Below, one piece after another: positions 5,151-9,229 of a stretch of 9,229 bases of DNA. The stretch lies in assembly GCA_019120675.1 (NCBI GenBank), contig DWUQ01000109.1, positions 1 to 9,229 of the forward strand, read 5' to 3'. Every line of letters begins with the position of its first letter. Within the stretch, counting starts at the first letter, position 1. The DNA comes from Candidatus Paenalcaligenes intestinipullorum. Its GTDB lineage: Bacteria > Pseudomonadota > Gammaproteobacteria > Burkholderiales > Burkholderiaceae_B. The position numbers and the translations under genes were made by a program. The notes below the pieces were generated by a model. That model was not told where the DNA came from, did not search any database, and worked only from the letters and a program-made list of their open reading frames with translations.

Positions 5151-7427
5151 TTAGTCGTAATCGGCTTCGCGAATGCAATCCACGTAGTAGCGTGGGCGAC
5201 CTTGGTCGTCGATATCCTGTGCCAGTCCATGCACATAGGTTTCAAAGCCTGGGAACTGGGCATTGAACTCACGGGCAAATTTTAGGTAATCGACAATCAT
5301 ACGGTTAAAACGCTCGCCCGGAATCAGTAAGGGGATACCTGGGGGGTATGGGGTGAGTAGCACACCCGTGACACGCCCTTCCAGCTCGTCGATGCTGACG
5401 CGCTCGATTTCACGGTGGGCCATTTTCGCGTAAGCGTCGGCCGGCTTCATGGCAGGCACCATATCGCTTAGGTACACCTCAGTGGTGAGGCGCGCTAAAT
5501 CGTATTTACGATAGACCTCGTGGATGTGCTGACACAGATCACGCAAACCATAACGCTCGTATTGCGGTTGATTTTTGCAGAACTCGGGCAAAATACGCCA
5601 TAAAGGTTGGTTGCGGTCGTAGTCGTCTTTGAACTGCTGCAAGGCAGTGAGTAAGGTGTTCCAACGGCCCTTGGTAATACCAATGGTAAACAAAATAAAG
5701 AAGGAGTACAGACCGGTTTTTTCGACCACCACGCCGTGCTCGGCTAGGTATTTTGACACCAACGCGGCGGGGATACCTGTGTCGGCAAAGGTGCCCGAAA
5801 TATCCAAACCGGGGGTCACCACCGTCGCCTTGATGGGGTCGAGCATATTAAAGCCGTCAGCCAACTCCCCAAAGCCATGCCACGCGTCATTGGATTCCAG
5901 TAACCAGTCTTCTTGGCAACCGATGCCATCACTAACCAAGTGGTCGGGGCCCCAAACTTTGAACCACCAATCATCAGCACCGAACTCGGACTCCACCTTG
6001 CGCATAGCACGGCGGAAGTTTAGGGCTTCCTTGATGGATTCCTCAACCAACGCGGTGCCACCAGGAGGCTCCATCATGGCCGCAGCCACATCGCACGACG
6101 CAATGATGGCGTACTGGGGCGAGGTGGAGGTGTGCATGAGGTAGGCTTCGTTGAATACGTTGCGATCTAGGGTGCGCTCGGCCGCGTCCTGCACCATAAT
6201 TTGTGAGGCTTGCGACAACCCCGCCAGCAGCTTGTGCGTGGAGTGTGTGGCGTAAATGACCGTTTCTTTGCTGCGTGGGCGGCTGGCGCCAATCGCGTGC
6301 ATGTTTTTGTAAAAGCTATGGAAAGCAGCATGTGGCAACCAGGCCTCGTCAAAATGCAAGGTGTCAATTTCGGTGCCTAGAGTGGCTTTGATTTGCTCGA
6401 CGTTGTAAATCACCCCATCGTAAGTGCTTTGCGTGAGCGTCAAAATACGGGGTTTTTTGTGGCTGACGGCACGGGCAAAGGGGTTGGCGTCGATTTTGCG
6501 GCGGATGCTTTCTGGTTCGAATTCCTCTTTGGGGATGGGGCCAATAATCCCTAAATGGTTGCGTGTGGGACGCAAGAACACGGGAATCGCACCCGTCATG
6601 GTGATCGCATGCAAAATGGATTTGTGACAGTTGCGATCCACCACCACGATATCGTTGTTGGCCACGTTGGCATGCCAAACGATTTTGTTGGAGGTGGAGG
6701 TGCCATTGGTTACAAAAAAACAGTGGTCCGCATGGAAAATGCGCGCCGCGTTGCGCTCAGCCTCGGCAACGGGACCAGTATGATCGAGCAACTGGCCCAG
6801 CTCGTCTACCGCATTACAAACGTCGGCACGCAGCATGTTTTCACCAAAGAACTGGTGAAACATTTGCCCCACAGGGCTTTTTAGAAAGGCCACTCCACCT
6901 GAATGCCCCGGGCAGTGCCACGAATAGGAGCCGTCTGAGGCGTATTTCACAAGCTCACGGAAAAACGGCGGCGCTAAGCCTTCTAGGTACGAGCGAGCCT
7001 CCCGAATAATGTGGCGGGCTACAAACTCAGGGGTATCCTCAAACATATGAATGAAGCCATGCAACTCGCGCAAGATATCGTTGGGGATATGCTGCGAGGT
7101 GCGGGTTTCACCGTACAAGTAAATGGGGATGTCTTCGTTGCGGAAGCGCAACTCACCGATAAAAGCACGCAAGTCCTGAATGACCTTGGCGCTTTCGCCC
7201 TGCTCTTCGGCTTCTTCGCTAAACTCCTCGTCGTCGATGGACAGCACAAAGGCGCTGGCGCGGCTTTGCTGCTGAGCAAAGGTGCTGAGATCCCCATAAC
7301 TGGTCACTCCGAGCACTTCAACCCCTTCGGCTACGATGGCGTCCGCCAACGCACGAATGCCCAAACCAGAGGCATTTTCTGAGCGGTAGTCTTCATCAAT
7401 AATAACGATGGGAAAGCGAAATTTCAT
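5151..7427 (-). CDS. Orn/Lys/Arg decarboxylase, PLP-dependent (LdcA-like)
   Basis: A 758-residue fold-type I PLP decarboxylase of the large bacterial Lys/Arg/Orn class. It removes CO2 from a basic amino acid to give cadaverine, agmatine or putrescine in the cytoplasm. Domain order is the flavodoxin-like wing domain (about 1-135), a linker, and the PLP core with SYSWHCPGHSGGVAF (167-181), HTGP (216-219) and VTNGTSTSNK (239-248). DEAW follows at 360-363, and the PLP-binding lysine is Lys399 in THSTHKLL (394-401). The C-terminal domain carries TPYPPGIPLLIPGE (692-705). The start YRSENASG, the end VHGL...DQGRPRYYVDCIRE and the overall pattern recall Pseudomonas aeruginosa LdcA, a lysine decarboxylase, more than E. 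coli AdiA. Lysine is therefore my first guess, and the exact substrate is open. An acidic insertion (about residues 65-81) in the wing domain is notable. The ATG has a strong AGGAG, and the gene follows dcd by 11 nt. Confidence 0.9.
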   Translation of the reverse strand: MKFRFPIVIIDEDYRSENASGLGIRALADAIVAEGVEVLGVTSYGDLSTFAQQQSRASAFVLSIDDEEFSEEAEEQGESAKVIQDLRAFIGELRFRNEDIPIYLYGETRTSQHIPNDILRELHGFIHMFEDTPEFVARHIIREARSYLEGLAPPFFRELVKYASDGSYSWHCPGHSGGVAFLKSPVGQMFHQFFGENMLRADVCNAVDELGQLLDHTGPVAEAERNAARIFHADHCFFVTNGTSTSNKIVWHANVANNDIVVVDRNCHKSILHAITMTGAIPVFLRPTRNHLGIIGPIPKEEFEPESIRRKIDANPFARAVSHKKPRILTLTQSTYDGVIYNVEQIKATLGTEIDTLHFDEAWLPHAAFHSFYKNMHAIGASRPRSKETVIYATHSTHKLLAGLSQASQIMVQDAAERTLDRNVFNEAYLMHTSTSPQYAIIASCDVAAAMMEPPGGTALVEESIKEALNFRRAMRKVESEFGADDWWFKVWGPDHLVSDGIGCQEDWLLESNDAWHGFGELADGFNMLDPIKATVVTPGLDISGTFADTGIPAALVSKYLAEHGVVVEKTGLYSFFILFTIGITKGRWNTLLTALQQFKDDYDRNQPLWRILPEFCKNQPQYERYGLRDLCQHIHEVYRKYDLARLTTEVYLSDMVPAMKPADAYAKMAHREIERVSIDELEGRVTGVLLTPYPPGIPLLIPGERFNRMIVDYLKFAREFNAQFPGFETYVHGLAQDIDDQGRPRYYVDCIREADYD

Positions 7428-7443
7428 GCATGCAGCTCCTATG
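7425..7443 (-). promoter_or_regulatory. Shine-Dalgarno of the decarboxylase overlapping the dcd stop codon
   Basis: Minus-strand reading TAGGAGCTGCATGC then ATG: the TAG (7441-7439) is the dcd stop codon, and its last two bases begin the AGGAG ribosome binding site. Ribosomes ending dcd are therefore placed directly on the decarboxylase start, an arrangement typical of translational coupling. An out-of-frame ATG two bases before the true start leads into ATG CAT GAA and is not used by the gene. Confidence 0.75.
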
Positions 7444-8002
7444 TGCGCGGCAAGGTAACGCCACGTTGTCCTTGATATTTGCCGCCACGGTCACGATAGG
7501 ACACATCGCAAATCTGGTCACCGCCGATAAACAGCATTTGGGCGCAGCCTTCGCCTGCGTAGATTTTGGCGGGCAATGGCGTGGTGTTCGAGAATTCTAG
7601 CGTAACATGGCCTTCCCACTCGGGCTCAAGTGGCGTGACATTGACAATGATGCCGCAGCGCGCGTAGGTGCTTTTACCCAAACAAATCGTGAGCACGTCA
7701 CGAGGAATGCGGAAATACTCCACCGTACGCGCTAAAGCAAAAGAATTTGGTGGAATAATGCACACATCCCCTACAAAATCCACAAAAGACGCTTCGTCAA
7801 AATTTTTGGGATCAACGATGGTGGAGTTGATGTTGGTGAAAATCTTGAACTCGTTGGCGCAGCGTACGTCGTAGCCATAGCTGCTGGTGCCATAGCTGAC
7901 GATACGTTTACCATCGACCTCGCGCACTTGGTCGTAGGCAAACGGTTCAATCATGCCAAGCTCGGCTTGGCGGCGGATCCAATGATCACTTTTAATACTC
8001 AT
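7439..8002 (-). CDS. dcd: dCTP deaminase
   Basis: A 187-residue enzyme that deaminates dCTP to dUTP, the step feeding dUTPase and thymidylate synthesis. It acts as a homotrimer in the cytoplasm. Length is typical for the family. Clear signatures are MSIKSDHWIRR (1-11), SYGTSSYGYDVR (36-47), PPNSFALARTVEYFRIPRD (84-102) and GKSTYARCGIIVNVTPLEPE (109-128). GHVTLEFSNT (131-140) contains Glu136, matching the catalytic Glu138 of the E. coli enzyme. Ser111 and Arg115 in KSTYAR also match E. coli active-site residues. The C-terminal YQGQRGVTLPR closes over the nucleotide. The ATG is preceded by GAGG (8008-8011) at short spacing. The gene heads the probable operon with the decarboxylase, yhiN and emrE and follows the tamB stop by 83 nt. 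I find no convincing terminator or promoter in that gap. Confidence 0.97.
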   Translation of the reverse strand: MSIKSDHWIRRQAELGMIEPFAYDQVREVDGKRIVSYGTSSYGYDVRCANEFKIFTNINSTIVDPKNFDEASFVDFVGDVCIIPPNSFALARTVEYFRIPRDVLTICLGKSTYARCGIIVNVTPLEPEWEGHVTLEFSNTTPLPAKIYAGEGCAQMLFIGGDQICDVSYRDRGGKYQGQRGVTLPRT

Positions 8003-8085
8003 AGAGCCCTCGTAAAGGTAAGAGGCTATTTTATTCGTTTCCAGAGTGCGGGACTACTACCGCTGATCGTTTATACCGAGTCAAC

Positions 8086-9177
8086 TTAGTCCTCCTTAGA
8101 GAACCAACGATAAATTAACGCCAAGCCATTTACCGTGCCCAAGCTGAGCTCGGCCGTCAGGCCGCGGGCGAGTCGGTAGGAGGCTCGCCCTACCGTACCA
8201 CTATCGGACAACGCTTGCTGCAAGCTAACAGTGATGTTCGAGCCTAAGGCCTTAGAGGCTTGGAGGAACTGTTTTTCTGCATCGCTGGAGGCATCGTCAA
8301 TGCCTTTAACCAAGGTGTAACTGGGCAGTATACTGCCTGCTGAGCCTAATTCACCTTGTTGGACGGTGACTTCATCAATGCCGAGCTTGCGATACAACGG
8401 CTCCTCGCCTGAAATTAAAGACGAGCCCACGGATAAGAGCAGTGCCAAATCGCCTGACGAGCTGTCAGAACCATGACCAAACAAGAGCCAAGACAGCTTT
8501 TCGGCTTGGTCCACATCAGGATAAGACACTAAATCAATACGTGGATGACGCGCCGTACCGCGTACCGCCACCCCAGCTTCGACGGCATAGCCCGTGCGCA
8601 AGGCTTCAATATCCAAAATAGGATTGGTGATGTCCCCTTGGAACGTCACGGTACCGCGGCGCAGGAGTAAGCGCTGCCCGTACTGCTCGACCGAGCCGCC
8701 CCGGGTACGTAAGGCACCTAAAGCAGTAATCTCGCCATCGAACATCGACAAACTGAGTTGCCCCACTAAGCCAGAGTTCACGCCGTAGCCCGTTAGATAA
8801 AAACGCGGGCCGAGATCGATATCGATATTCATGCTGATATCGGTGGGCGCTTGTGTTTCCTCTTCGTTCAGGGTTTCGCCGTCGCGCAAGACGATGATGT
8901 CGTTATCAATAGTAGGAATGCTACCCAGCATATCTAAGTTAAACCAACCCGCATCGGCCACTATTTTGCCGGTTAAGGCGATATGGGGCAGGTGCAAGCC
9001 AGCACGTAATTTGCCCGATACCATGGCGTAACGATCGGCTCGCTGCAAAATCGGGTAGCGGTACAACTCGACATCAATCGCACCATCGGATTGCTCCAAA
9101 TCCCATTGACCCGTTAAATTTAAATAACCATCTTGGGCTTCAGGGTTTTTAGAAATCCACGCCGCGCCCCGCCCGCG
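8086..9177 (-). CDS. tamB: TamB C-terminal part (DUF490), 5' end missing or broken
   Basis: This frame encodes the C-terminal roughly 360 residues of TamB, the large inner-membrane-anchored periplasmic protein. TamB works with the outer-membrane TamA in outer-membrane assembly and lipid transport. Typical of the TamB C-terminal domain are the beta-rich repeats and GRFTV-like segments such as ALTGKIVADAGWFNLD, then LRTRGGSVEQYGQRLLLRRG and TFQGDITNPILDIEA. The block LSWLLFGHGS is also typical, as is the ending TAELSLGTVNGLALIYRWF. Full-length TamB is usually over 1,000 residues. Upstream the same frame reads on through LNLTGQWDLEQSDGA to 9177, with no ATG or GTG start. It then meets an in-frame TAG (9178-9180). 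The TTG at 9097-9099 is only an internal leucine codon. Either the gene is truncated or interrupted here, or the last 50 nt contain a frameshift, sequence error or junction. The family call is firm; the 5' limit is not. Confidence 0.85.
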   Translation of the reverse strand, partial: RGRGAAWISKNPEAQDGYLNLTGQWDLEQSDGAIDVELYRYPILQRADRYAMVSGKLRAGLHLPHIALTGKIVADAGWFNLDMLGSIPTIDNDIIVLRDGETLNEEETQAPTDISMNIDIDLGPRFYLTGYGVNSGLVGQLSLSMFDGEITALGALRTRGGSVEQYGQRLLLRRGTVTFQGDITNPILDIEALRTGYAVEAGVAVRGTARHPRIDLVSYPDVDQAEKLSWLLFGHGSDSSSGDLALLLSVGSSLISGEEPLYRKLGIDEVTVQQGELGSAGSILPSYTLVKGIDDASSDAEKQFLQASKALGSNITVSLQQALSDSGTVGRASYRLARGLTAELSLGTVNGLALIYRWFSKED

Positions 9178-9204
9178 CTACCCCTTATTAGGTAATGGGG
9201 GTAG
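9178..9204. repeat. Short inverted repeat at the tamB break
   Basis: CTACCCC (9178-9184) and GGGGTAG (9198-9204) form a perfect 7-bp inverted repeat around a 13-nt AT-rich centre that itself contains ATTA/TAAT. The left arm contains the TAG that closes the tamB frame on the minus strand. The bases from here to the window end differ in look from the coding sequence beside them. It could be part of a mobile-element end, a DNA junction or chance. Confidence 0.35.
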
Positions 9205-9229
9205 TATGACGTTACTGGAGGTAGATAGT

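Noticed and set aside
5629..7382. Long plus-strand open frames opposite the decarboxylase
   Set aside because: They run antisense to a complete, well-conserved enzyme gene and show no motifs; such frames are common opposite GC-biased coding sequence.
8003..8085. TTGACT (8084-8079) and a TATAAA-like string between tamB and dcd as a dcd promoter
   Set aside because: The two elements are only about 3 nt apart and no -10 lies at 16-18 nt from TTGACT, so a promoter call is not supported.

Overview
The window reads as an ordinary chromosomal stretch of a betaproteobacterium. Burkholderiales, perhaps an Alcaligenaceae-like genus of moderate GC, is my best guess. The reasons are the dcd / Orn-Lys-Arg decarboxylase pair, the TamB-type gene before dcd and the general protein character. 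This is recognition, not a database result. I see no rRNA, tRNA, CRISPR array, insertion sequence or phage gene.

Left part (minus strand, 63-1084): gcvH, the lipoyl carrier of the glycine cleavage system, lies downstream of a small GNAT acetyltransferase gene. A good sigma70-like promoter for the acetyltransferase sits at 1056-1084.

Centre-left (plus strand, about 1085-3355): an untranslated leader with nested palindromes is followed by mesX (DUF1852) and mesD (a MetE-like catalytic domain). A strong, probably bidirectional, intrinsic terminator ends the unit. This is the biologically most interesting part. MesD is a methionine synthase that does without methyl-folate and depends on MesX and oxygen; to my knowledge its methyl donor is not established. 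The zinc ligands of the methionine synthase fold can be read in mesD.

Right part (minus strand, 3547-9177): in transcription order this holds the C-terminal part of tamB, dcd (dCTP deaminase), a large PLP-dependent Lys/Arg/Orn decarboxylase, a YhiN/HI0933-family flavoprotein and an EmrE-like SMR transporter. From dcd to emrE the gaps are only 11, 14 and 33 nt, so these four probably form one operon. The tamB frame is closed by an in-frame stop at 9178-9180, inside a small inverted repeat about 50 nt from the window edge. The gene therefore appears truncated or interrupted there. No gene-free stretch exceeds 300 bases; the longest is 3267-3546.
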